Shown: piece after piece, positions 43,999 to 53,631 of the stretch
Numbering within the stretch: the first letter of the stretch is position 1
Layout: each line of letters starts with the position of its first letter
Notes under the pieces: model-generated
Databases searched by the model: none
Seen by the model: only the letters and a program-made list of their open reading frames with translations
Told to the model about the DNA's origin: nothing
From: Nakamurella aerolata
GTDB taxonomy: Bacteria > Actinomycetota > Actinomycetes > Mycobacteriales > Nakamurellaceae
DNA length: 64,000 bases
Reading direction: 5' to 3'
Assembly (NCBI RefSeq): GCF_013002705.1
Contig: NZ_JABEND010000007.1
Location: forward strand, 1 to 64,000
Made by a program: the position numbers and the translations under genes

Positions 43999-45021
43999 AT
44001 GCCCGCCGCTGAACGCCCGTCCGTTCCGACCCCGATCGATCGGCCACGCCGGCTGCGCCGCACCCCTGCGCTGCGCCGGCTCGTTGCCCAAACTCGCTGG
44101 CAGCCAAGCGATCTGGTGCTGCCGATGTTCGTCAAGCAGGAATTGACCGAGCCGGCGCCGCTGGCGTCGATGCCTGGCGTGCAGCAGCACACCATCGACT
44201 CGCTGCGCCGCGCCGCGGAGCAGGCCGTCACCGCCGGGGTCGGCGGTCTGATGCTGTTCGGCATCCCGGCCGAACGCGACGCGGTCGGCAGCCAGGCCGA
44301 CCACCCCGACGGCATTCTCAACGTCGCGTTGCGCGCCCTGAAGTCGGACCTGGGTGATGCCACGGTGCTGATGGCAGATCTGTGCCTTGACGAATTCACC
44401 GATCACGGGCACTGCGGGGTGCTGACCGCCGACGGCGCCGTCGACAACGACGCCACCCTGGTCCGGTACGCGGACATGGCGCTGGCACAGGCGGCGTCGG
44501 GGGCGGACCTGTTGGGTACCTCGGGAATGATGGACGGTCAGGTCGCCGCCGTCCGGGCCGCGCTGGACGAGGCCGGCGATCTCGACACCGGGGTGTTCGG
44601 CTACGCCGCCAAGTACGCCTCGGCGTTCTACGGGCCGTTCCGAGAGGCCGTCGACTCGGCGTTGCAGGGCGATCGCCGTACCTACCAACAGGACCCGGCG
44701 AATCGCGCGGAGGCGACAAGGGAGGCGTTGTTGGACATCGCCGAGGGCGCCGACCTGGTGATGGTGAAACCCGCCCTCGGCTACCTCGACATCCTCAGTG
44801 ACGTGGCCGAGATCGGCGCCCGGGCCGGGATACCCGTTGCCGCGTACCAGGTATCCGGCGAGTACGCGATGGTGGAGGCCGCGGCGGCGAACGGCTGGAT
44901 CGACCGGGACAGGGCCATCGTCGAGACCGTCACGGCGATCAGACGCGCCGGCACCCAGATCGTGCTCACCTACTGGGCGGTCGAGCTGGCCGAGCGATTC
45001 GCCACCGGCGCGCTGGACTGA
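43999..45021 (+). CDS. hemB: delta-aminolevulinic acid dehydratase (porphobilinogen synthase)
   Basis: HemB condenses two aminolevulinic acid molecules to porphobilinogen. The 340-residue protein has both Schiff-base lysines, in [13 protein letters not shown] and [13 protein letters not shown]. The metal-binding segment is [14 protein letters not shown]: two Cys remain but Asp stands in the middle position, as in Mg-dependent or mixed-type enzymes. The ATG at 43999 has AGG upstream. A 12-bp hairpin follows immediately, before hemL. Confidence 0.96.
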   Translation: MPAAERPSVPTPIDRPRRLRRTPALRRLVAQTRWQPSDLVLPMFVKQELTEPAPLASMPGVQQHTIDSLRRAAEQAVTAGVGGLMLFGIPAERDAVGSQADHPDGILNVALRALKSDLGDATVLMADLCLDEFTDHGHCGVLTADGAVDNDATLVRYADMALAQAASGADLLGTSGMMDGQVAAVRAALDEAGDLDTGVFGYAAKYASAFYGPFREAVDSALQGDRRTYQQDPANRAEATREALLDIAEGADLVMVKPALGYLDILSDVAEIGARAGIPVAAYQVSGEYAMVEAAAANGWIDRDRAIVETVTAIRRAGTQIVLTYWAVELAERFATGALD

Positions 45022-45026
45022 CCAAC

Positions 45027-45056
45027 CCGGGCGGTGCCCGGAACGGCACCGCCCGG
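45027..45056 (+). terminator. hairpin between hemB and hemL
   Basis: CCGGGCGGTGCC and GGCACCGCCCGG form a perfect 12-bp stem with loop CGGAAC, starting 6 bases after the hemB stop. It may terminate or attenuate the heme operon before hemL. Confidence 0.75.
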
Positions 45057-45089
45057 ACCACCCACACCCGCCACACGGCAGGAGACGTG

Positions 45090-46487
45090 ATGACCACCCA
45101 ACGCCCCACCGGAATCGACCAGCCGTCCGGCGGTACCGCCGCGGCCAGTGCTCGGCTGTTCGACCGGGCACAGCAGGTGACGCCGGGCGGGGTCAACTCC
45201 CCCGTGCGGGCCTTCGGCTCGGTGGGCGGCACGCCCCGCTTCATGCGCAGCGGCTCCGGCGCCACCCTCACCGACGTCGACGGCGACAGCTACGTCGACC
45301 TGGTTGGCTCTTGGGGACCGATGATCCTGGGACATGCCCATCCCGCTGTGCTGCAGGCAGTTTCCGATGCGGTGGCGCGGGGATTGTCGTTCGGCACCCC
45401 CGGTGAGGGCGAGGTGCTGCTGGCCGAGGAGATCGTCCGCAGGGTTCCGCCGGTGCAGCAGGTACGGCTGGTGTCCTCCGGCACCGAGGCGACCATGTCG
45501 GCGATCCGGCTGGCCCGTGGCTTCACCGGCCGCAGCAAGATCATCAAGTTCGCGGGTTGCTACCACGGCCATGTCGACGCGCTGCTGGCGGCTGCCGGCT
45601 CGGGCGTCGCAACCTTCGCGCTGCCCGGCTCTGCCGGCGTCACCGAAGCCACCGCCGGCGACACCATCGTGGTGCCGTACAACGACATCGACGCGGTGCG
45701 GGCGGCGTTCCGGGCGCACCCCGGCGAGATCGCCGCCGTCATCACCGAGGCCGCAGCCGCCAACATGGGCGTTGTTCCCCCGCTTCCCGGTTTCAACGCC
45801 GCACTGGCCGAGCTGGCACACGGCGACGGCGCCCTGCTGATCACCGACGAGGTGATGACGGGCTTCCGGGTCTCCGCCTCCGGCATGTACGGCTGGGAGC
45901 GCGCCGCTGGTGACAACCCAGATCCGTTGCCGTCCAACAGCACCTGGGCGCCGGACCTGATGACGTTCGGCAAGGTGATCGGCGGCGGACTGCCGGTCGG
46001 CGCCTTCGGTGGCCGGGCCGACATCATGGCGTTGCTGTCTCCCGGGGGGCCGGTGTACCAGGCGGGCACGCTGTCCGGCAATCCGATTGCCACCGCGGCA
46101 GGCCTGGCCAACCTGCGTGGCAGCACGGACGCGGTCTATGCACACCTGGAGGCTGCCGCCGGGACGGTGAGCGCGACGGTGTCGCAGGCGTTGACCGCTG
46201 CCGGGGTGCCGCACCGGGTGCAGGCGGTCGGCAGCCTGTTCTCGATCTTCTTCGGGGCCGCCCCGGCCGCGGCCCCTGTCACCAACTACGACGAGGCAAA
46301 AGCTCAGGACACCAAGGCCTTTGCCGCGTTCTTCCACAGCATGCTCGACCAAGGCGTGTATCTGCCGCCGTCGGCGTTCGAGGCGTGGTTCGTCTCCGCC
46401 GCCCACGACGACGCCACCCTGCAGCGCATCGCGGCTGCCGCCCCGGCCGCCGCACGAGCGGCCGCGGCAGCTCAGTCGGCCGGCTGA
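45090..46487 (+). CDS. hemL: glutamate-1-semialdehyde 2,1-aminomutase
   Basis: HemL is a PLP enzyme that converts glutamate-1-semialdehyde to 5-aminolevulinic acid. The 465-residue protein has [50 protein letters not shown], and the PLP Lys in [17 protein letters not shown]. The ATG at 45090 has GGAG 5 bases upstream; GTG at 45087 is also possible. It is the last gene of the heme cluster and acts directly after hemA. Confidence 0.97.
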   Translation: MTTQRPTGIDQPSGGTAAASARLFDRAQQVTPGGVNSPVRAFGSVGGTPRFMRSGSGATLTDVDGDSYVDLVGSWGPMILGHAHPAVLQAVSDAVARGLSFGTPGEGEVLLAEEIVRRVPPVQQVRLVSSGTEATMSAIRLARGFTGRSKIIKFAGCYHGHVDALLAAAGSGVATFALPGSAGVTEATAGDTIVVPYNDIDAVRAAFRAHPGEIAAVITEAAAANMGVVPPLPGFNAALAELAHGDGALLITDEVMTGFRVSASGMYGWERAAGDNPDPLPSNSTWAPDLMTFGKVIGGGLPVGAFGGRADIMALLSPGGPVYQAGTLSGNPIATAAGLANLRGSTDAVYAHLEAAAGTVSATVSQALTAAGVPHRVQAVGSLFSIFFGAAPAAAPVTNYDEAKAQDTKAFAAFFHSMLDQGVYLPPSAFEAWFVSAAHDDATLQRIAAAAPAAARAAAAAQSAG

Positions 46488-46546
46488 GCAGTCCGGCGTC
46501 CGGCGGTGCGCGCCAGCCGCGCGGGCCGGTGGTCACCAGCCCCGCG

Positions 46547-48630
<2,084 letters not shown>

Positions 48631-48644
48631 GAAAGGGTTGCAGC

Positions 48645-49379
48645 ATGTTGATCGTGACCGGGGGCGGCACGGGTATCGGACGGGCCGTCGCGTTGGCGGG
48701 TCAGGCGGCGGGCAAGCGAGTACTGGTCACCGGCCGGCGGTCGGAACCACTGGCCGCGCTGTCGGACCTGTCTGAGCAGACCGGGCGGAGTAGCGGCCGA
48801 ATCGAACATCTGGTGTGTGACAACGCCGACGTCGATGACGTTGGGCGGTTGGCCGATCGGGTGACGGAGCCGGTGCACGGCCTGGTGCTCGCGGCCGGCG
48901 GTAACCCGGCAACGGGTCGGCCCGATCCGGCCTCGTTGCGGCAGGTCGCCGAGCTCTACCAGGCCACTCTCGACTCCAACCTGCGTTCCACAGTGCTGAC
49001 GCTGGCGGCACTGAGCGGGCAACTCGCCGATGACGCCAGCGTTGTGTGCTTCTCGTCGATCGGCGCGGAGTACAGCTCCGGTTTCTACGGCCCGGCCAAG
49101 GCCGCGGTCGCCGCCTACGCCGCAGGGCAGGCGGCCGAGCTCGGACCGCGCGGGATCAGGGTCAACTGCATCGCTCCTGGATACATCACCGACACCGAGT
49201 TCTTCGCCGATCAGATGAGGTCGGAGCGGGCGGAACAGTTGCGGCAGCAGACTGCACTTGGCCGGGTCGGCCATCCTGACGACGTGGTGGCGCTAGTGGA
49301 CTTTCTGCTGTCGCCCGCGTCGCGGCACATCACCGGCCAGAACCTGCATCTGAACGGTGGAGCCTTCACCACCAGATAG
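48645..49379 (+). CDS. SDR family oxidoreductase, MarR-linked
   Basis: This 244-residue short-chain dehydrogenase has TGGGTGIG, LVLAAGG (NNAG variant), Ser in VCFSSIG, Tyr-Gly-Pro-Ala-Lys (FYGPAK) as the catalytic Tyr and Lys, and LNGG at the C-terminus. The ATG at 48645 has AAAGGG upstream. It is probably repressed by the divergent MarR regulator. Substrate unknown; the nearby dgdA makes ketone products (for example acetone from 2-aminoisobutyrate), so a ketone reductase role is conceivable but is inference. Confidence 0.9.
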   Translation: MLIVTGGGTGIGRAVALAGQAAGKRVLVTGRRSEPLAALSDLSEQTGRSSGRIEHLVCDNADVDDVGRLADRVTEPVHGLVLAAGGNPATGRPDPASLRQVAELYQATLDSNLRSTVLTLAALSGQLADDASVVCFSSIGAEYSSGFYGPAKAAVAAYAAGQAAELGPRGIRVNCIAPGYITDTEFFADQMRSERAEQLRQQTALGRVGHPDDVVALVDFLLSPASRHITGQNLHLNGGAFTTR

Positions 49380-49485
49380 GCCGGCGGGGAGATTGCTGCC
49401 GTTGTCGGTGCGATGCCACCTGTCGTCGCAACGCCTGGTCCGTTTCCCGCCAGCATGTGCAGCGCTGTTCCGACAGGCTGGCTGC

Positions 49486-50049
49486 ATGAGCAACAACACG
49501 GTCGACACCCTGCAGGGCAACACTTCTGCGGAGCGCGCCCGGCCGGAGCCAGCCGGGGGCGTTGAGTTCTTCGGCCTCGACGACCACGCAGTGCGCCAAC
49601 TACGGATCGCGAAGATCGACCACGCCGGGAACCCGGTGCGGCCTTTTGTGGACCGCGGCGACCAGTGGCCGCTGCGGTGCTGCCTTGCCACCTCGCGGCC
49701 GGGTGAGCGGGTGGCAATCGTCGCGTTCTCGCCGTTCCCGTGGAACAGTCCGTACCGCGCGACCGGGCCGGTGGTGATTCACGCCGATCCCTGCGCCGGC
49801 AGCGCCGCCTTCGACGGCGCGTTGCCGGCGCAGTTCAGCGACCAGGCGAAGATCCTGCGCGGGTACGGCACCGACGACGATCGCGAGCACACCATCGTCT
49901 ACGACCTCGGGCGCTTGGTCGGCCCCGCACACGGCCGTCCGAACATCGTCGGCGAGATTGCCGACATGCTCACCGATCCCCGCGTCGAGTTCGTCCATGC
50001 CTACAACGTGCTCGCCGGTTGCTACGCGTTCGGCGCCCGCCGGCGCTGA
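49486..50049 (+). CDS. DUF1203 family protein
   Basis: This 187-residue protein has the DUF1203 pattern: RQLRIAKIDHAGNPVRPFVD, LRCCLATSRPGERVAIVAFSPFPWNSPYRATGPVVIHADPC, and a C-terminal VHAYNVLAGCYAFGARR. No catalytic function is established for the family. The Cys pair CC near residue 65 and the HAD segment are conserved-looking. The ATG at 49486 has AGG upstream. It is downstream of the SDR by 106 bases on the same strand. Confidence 0.85.
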   Translation: MSNNTVDTLQGNTSAERARPEPAGGVEFFGLDDHAVRQLRIAKIDHAGNPVRPFVDRGDQWPLRCCLATSRPGERVAIVAFSPFPWNSPYRATGPVVIHADPCAGSAAFDGALPAQFSDQAKILRGYGTDDDREHTIVYDLGRLVGPAHGRPNIVGEIADMLTDPRVEFVHAYNVLAGCYAFGARRR

Positions 50050-50272
50050 TCACCGCTCCAACCCCCGGGCAACCGGCGCAACGCTCGCCGACCAATTGCC
50101 GTTTCCTGGTACGCAGATTCCTCGGATCCCCTGCATTCGCGGCTTCCGCGCAGCTGCCTGCAGCAAACGTCGACAACGACGGTTGACCGCAGTCCCGGGC
50201 AACCAGCCCACCCGCGGAGCAACCGTGCTGGCGTCCCAGGTGTGCAACTCCTCCTTGTGAGAGGCTGGCGGG

Positions 50273-50968
50273 GTGGATCAGGAACCCTCCGAGGCAGTCG
50301 GTGTCAGCAGCCGAGGCACCGCTCCCCTGCACCAGGTTTCCCGGCTGGACGGATCGTTCCTCGAAGCGGCGGAGACGATGCTGACCCTGCTCGGCACGTC
50401 GGAGGTCGCAGCTCGGTGGAACGAGCCCAGCGCACTGCCGAAGATGTCGGTCGGTGCGCTTGCCTGCCATCTCGGCCGGCAGCCGCGGCGGGCAGCGGAG
50501 CTGTTGCCCGCCAGCACCGATCAACAACCGTTGCCCGAGGTTGACGATCACTACCGGCAGGCGCCGTGGGTGCGGTCGACTTCACTCGAGGATGCCGCCA
50601 ACGACCGCAGCGCTGACGACGCTGAAGCCGAACTGGGCGTCGCCGCGCTGCTGCAGCGTGTCCGCGAATCACTCGCCGCGGTGTGCACGCTGCTGAACGA
50701 CGGTGCCGCCCAACCAGTGGTGTTCATCCCGTGGCAGGGCTGGGCGCTGCGCCGCGACAACTTCCTGCTCACCAGGATGCTGGAGATCGTGGTGCATTCG
50801 GCCGACCTGGCCGCCTCGCTCGACGTTCCGATGCCCGAGTTCGCACCGGAGGTGTTCGAGCCGGTCCGAGACCTGCTGGTGCGGCTCGCAGTCGCCAAGC
50901 ACGGGCAGCAGGCCCTGGTCAGCACCTTGACCAGAACCGAGCGGCAGCAACCGCTCTCGGCCTTTTGA
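50273..50968 (+). CDS. maleylpyruvate isomerase-like (DinB-fold) protein
   Basis: This 231-residue protein is of the mycothiol-dependent maleylpyruvate isomerase/TIGR03083 group. The three metal histidines of the DinB fold are represented by LACHLGRQPRRAAELL and RMLEIVVHSADLAASLD. The core FIPWQGWALRRDNFLLTRMLEIVVHSADLA is typical. Most such proteins have no known substrate. GTG start. It is separated by 7 bases from the next gene, so the two are likely co-transcribed. The 223-base gap before it holds no recognised gene. Confidence 0.82.
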   Translation: MDQEPSEAVGVSSRGTAPLHQVSRLDGSFLEAAETMLTLLGTSEVAARWNEPSALPKMSVGALACHLGRQPRRAAELLPASTDQQPLPEVDDHYRQAPWVRSTSLEDAANDRSADDAEAELGVAALLQRVRESLAAVCTLLNDGAAQPVVFIPWQGWALRRDNFLLTRMLEIVVHSADLAASLDVPMPEFAPEVFEPVRDLLVRLAVAKHGQQALVSTLTRTERQQPLSAF

Positions 50969-50975
50969 GCAGTCG

Positions 50976-51551
50976 ATGACGGGAGCCACCGGCGCAGCAC
51001 CGGATGATGCAGACGCAGGCCCGTTCGCGTTGTGGCACTTCAGCGAGGACGCCGACCTGGCAACGTTCACGCCGAGGATTGCACCGACCCAACGCGACCG
51101 ATCCACCGCACAGGTCTGGGCGGTTGACACCTGGCATGCGCCGACGTACTGGTTTCCGCCGCAATGCCCACGCGGCTGCATCTGGCCGGGCGAGGCGACA
51201 ACCGACGAAGATCGACGGCGGTTCTTCGGCCACAGCAACACCTCTCGCATCCATGTGATCGAGAGCGATTGGCTCGACCGGATGCGCGCCTGCCGCCTGT
51301 TCGGCTACCGGTTGCCGGCCGACACGTTTTCCAAGCACCCCGATGCCGGGGGCTATTGGGTCAGCTGGGAGCCGGTCACCGCCGTTGACCGCATTGAACT
51401 GGCCGACCTTCTCGCCCAGCATGCCGATGCCGGCATCGAGCTCCGCGTCACCCCCAGCCTCTGGCCGTGGTGGCGAGCGGTGATCGACTCCACCGTCGAG
51501 TTCTCCGGAATCCGGCTGCACAACAGCAGTTCCGCCGACGCCACCCCGTGA
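50976..51551 (+). CDS. DUF6886-like conserved protein
   Basis: This 191-residue protein begins with ALWHFSEDADLATFTPRIAP and contains VWAVDTWHAPTYWFPPQCPR and the C-terminal LRVTPSLWPWWRAVIDSTVEFSGIRLHN. This matches a family of actinobacterial and Bacillus proteins of unknown function (named DUF6886 from memory). The high Trp/His content and the conserved HFSE motif suggest an enzyme, but no activity is known. It is directly downstream of the maleylpyruvate isomerase-like gene and convergent with lysE. Confidence 0.75.
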   Translation: MTGATGAAPDDADAGPFALWHFSEDADLATFTPRIAPTQRDRSTAQVWAVDTWHAPTYWFPPQCPRGCIWPGEATTDEDRRRFFGHSNTSRIHVIESDWLDRMRACRLFGYRLPADTFSKHPDAGGYWVSWEPVTAVDRIELADLLAQHADAGIELRVTPSLWPWWRAVIDSTVEFSGIRLHNSSSADATP

Positions 51552-51604
51552 CCGCGCCGCGGAGCGCGGCTGTTGCGGAGCACGTGGATGCGCGTCGGTG
51601 ACGA

Positions 51605-52255
51605 TCAGCGCTGGACCGCGACCCTGCCCGCCATGCCGATCATCGCGATCCCGGCGCCGGCCTTGAGTCGCTGCAACCGCCGGGGACGTTGCTGGAACCA
51701 GCTTCTGAGTGCTCCGGCCGCCACCACCCAGATGATCTCGATGAGCACCTGCGCCAGCCCACCGACGATGCCGATAATGGCCATCTGGAGTGCAGGGTGA
51801 CCGATCTGGTGGTCGACGAACTGCGGAAGGATCGCCATCAGCGAGACGATGCTCTTGGGATTGGCGACGCCGACGATGAATCCCTGCCGCAGCCCGTTGA
51901 ACCCGGTGGCCGGCGCACCCGCCGTCGTTGTCGCCGTACCGCCGATGTCGGGGCGCCGGGCTGAACGGAGCGATTGCACCCCGAGCCAGAGTAGGTTACC
52001 CGCGCCGGCAATCTTCACGATCAGGAAGAGCTTGGCCGACGCGGCAACGATCGCCCCGAGCCCGGCGAGCACCAGAGCGAGCAACGCCATCCCGCCGAGC
52101 GCGTTGCCGAACACGATCCACATCGCCGCCCGGCGCCCCGTGGTGATGGCGCGGCCGGTCTCCAACAACACCGATGGGCCGGGGATGGCCGACAGCAACG
52201 CGGAGAGCAACAGGAAACCGGCGGCCAGGCTCGGGTTGACAGGCACCCGGCTCAC
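51605..52255 (-). CDS. LysE/RhtB family amino acid exporter
   Basis: This 216-residue membrane protein has the LysE fold: FLLLSALLSAIPGPSVLLETGRAITTGRRAAMWIVFGNALGG at the N-terminus, GFIVGVANPKSIVSLMAILPQFV in the middle, and six hydrophobic segments overall. It exports amino acids or related compounds; substrate unknown. The start is uncertain between GTG 52255 and GTG 52246. A 72-bp symmetric palindromic element lies 66 bases upstream. Confidence 0.87.
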   Translation of the reverse strand: MSRVPVNPSLAAGFLLLSALLSAIPGPSVLLETGRAITTGRRAAMWIVFGNALGGMALLALVLAGLGAIVAASAKLFLIVKIAGAGNLLWLGVQSLRSARRPDIGGTATTTAGAPATGFNGLRQGFIVGVANPKSIVSLMAILPQFVDHQIGHPALQMAIIGIVGGLAQVLIEIIWVVAAGALRSWFQQRPRRLQRLKAGAGIAMIGMAGRVAVQR

Positions 52256-52320
52256 GCTAATCGGTAACGGACCACTCAGCGCCACTCGGTTGCCGACGAT
52301 CGGGCTGATCCATCTAAACG

Positions 52321-52392
52321 CCGAAAGTGGCTTCTCGTCGCCGATCGCCCGCGGGGCGCCGCGGAAAATACGGAACGAGAAGCCACTTTCGG
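52321..52392. repeat. 72-bp symmetric palindromic element
   Basis: CCGAAAGTGGCTTCTCG (52321-52337) is the exact reverse complement of 52376-52392. The inner 38 bases are symmetric too: an 11-base arm, CCGCGG, 4 bases, CCGCGG, and another 11-base arm. RNA or single-stranded DNA from it would fold as a 17-bp stem, an 11/11 internal loop, a 6-bp stem and a 4-base loop. Confidence 0.85.
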
Positions 52393-52505
52393 ACACTTCA
52401 GCTCCGGTGCCTCTTGTGCTTCCACAGCTGGTGCTGCACACCCGTCGCGATCACCGGTGCGCTCGACGGCGAAGCGATGGTGAACGCCGGATCAGCCGGG
52501 GCCAT

Positions 52506-52847
52506 TCAGTTGCCGACGATCACCCGCGGGTCGCCGGTGAACCATACGCAGTCGATCACCACGCTGCTCATCCGCCGAGTGGTGACGATGCGCGTCTCAG
52601 GGTTCAGGATGACCGAGCTGATCGTGTCCCTGCCCTGCATCAGCGGCACGTCCAGCCCGCAGAACTGTGCTGCCGGCCGGAAATCGAGGGTCGCCTCGGC
52701 CGTGAACGCCGATCGGAACAGCTGACCGGCCTGCGCTTGATGCCCCAGATCCTGGCCCAAACCGAAGCGGTACAACGCATCTACCACCCCGCCGCCGGCG
52801 AGGTCGGCAGGAACGTCCAGCATCGGAAAGTGATGAGTCAACGTCAT
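52506..52847 (-). CDS. NTF2/SnoaL-like protein, probably internally deleted
   Basis: This 113-residue frame has the N-terminal half of a SnoaL-like protein (MLDVPADLAGGGVVDALYRFGLGQDLGHQA, FTAEATLDFRPAAQFCGLDVPLMQGRDTI, ILNPETRIVTTRR). It then runs straight into VVIDCVWFTGDPRVIVGN, which by memory resembles the extreme C-terminus of full-length relatives of about 160 residues. An internal in-frame loss of about 45-50 residues would explain this, and the fold would then be incomplete. It may be a decaying gene. The 72-bp palindrome is just downstream. Confidence 0.55.
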   Translation of the reverse strand: MTLTHHFPMLDVPADLAGGGVVDALYRFGLGQDLGHQAQAGQLFRSAFTAEATLDFRPAAQFCGLDVPLMQGRDTISSVILNPETRIVTTRRMSSVVIDCVWFTGDPRVIVGN

Positions 52848-53087
52848 GGCGCAACGCTAAAGCTGTTCTTTGGTGTACAGGTCAAGTCGCAGAATCCGGT
52901 CTGCCGCCGGCCGGAGCCCAGCTGCTCGTTCCCGCGCCAGTGGCGCCCCAGCACTGTGCGGTGGCATTCATCAGCTGCTGCACCAGTGGCCACGATTCGG
53001 CTCAGCGGCCGCGGGGTCGACCGCGGCTGCAGCGAATGATCAACCGCGCCGAATGGATGACCCGCGGCGCGAGCGAGCCCGGGCGTC

Positions 53088-53244
53088 AGCGGTAGCCGCA
53101 CAACGCGGTAGCCGCCCACAGCGGTAGCCGCACAACGCGACAGCAGCCCACAGCGGCAGTAGCACAACGCGACAGCAGCCCACAGCGATGGCCGCACAAC
53201 GCGGCAGCCCACAGCGGTAGCCGCACAACGCGGCGGCAGCCCAC
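53088..53244. repeat. 32-bp minisatellite, 5 units, upstream of merR
   Basis: Units start at 53088, 53120, 53152, 53184 (29 bases) and 53213, with consensus near AGCGGTAGCCGCACAACGCG followed by ACAGCAGCCCAC. It ends 17 bases before the merR start. The remaining gap 52848-53087 shows no gene. Confidence 0.85.
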
Positions 53245-53261
53245 AGCGGCACAATGAGGTC

Positions 53262-53609
53262 ATGCAGGTTGCTGAACTGGCCAGGCGCGCCGGGGCCTCG
53301 CCGCGATCGATCCGGCACTACGACCGGGCTCAGTTGCTCAGCTCGCGCCGGCTCGCCAATGGCTACCGGGTGTTCGATGAGGCCGCTGTCGACGAGGTGC
53401 GGCGGTTGCGCTCGTTGTTGGCGGCCGGCCTGTCACTGGCCGACATCTCCACGATCCGCCCTTGCCTCGATCCTGATGGCAGCGTGCAGCCGTGCGCCGT
53501 CGCGCGGCGAGTGTTGCGGGAACACGCCGACCGACTGCGGGCGCGCATCGCGGCTGATCGCCGCACGCTGAAGTTGTTGCAGGAGAAGCTGTCCGCGTCC
53601 GCCGGATAG
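53262..53609 (+). CDS. MerR family transcriptional regulator
   Basis: This 115-residue protein is made of a MerR winged helix-turn-helix (QVAELARRAGASPRSIRHYDRAQLLSSRRLANGYRVFDEAAVDEVRRLRSLLAAGLSLADI) and a coiled dimerisation helix. It has Cys residues in RPCLDPDGSVQPC, a pair that could bind metal or a redox signal. The start directly follows the 32-bp minisatellite. The target is unknown; the convergent neighbour is comEC. Confidence 0.93.
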   Translation: MQVAELARRAGASPRSIRHYDRAQLLSSRRLANGYRVFDEAAVDEVRRLRSLLAAGLSLADISTIRPCLDPDGSVQPCAVARRVLREHADRLRARIAADRRTLKLLQEKLSASAG

Positions 53610-53631
53610 CGTGCGTCGGCGCTCAGGGTGC

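Noticed and set aside
52398-52505. A 35-codon in-frame continuation after the stop of the SnoaL-like gene, considered as a C-terminal remnant after a nonsense mutation
   Set aside because: The residues just before the stop already resemble the natural C-terminus of the family, so an internal deletion explains the short length better.
53088-53244. Considered as a CRISPR array
   Set aside because: Units are tandem with no unique spacers, and no cas genes are present in the window. The same applies to all other arrays here.
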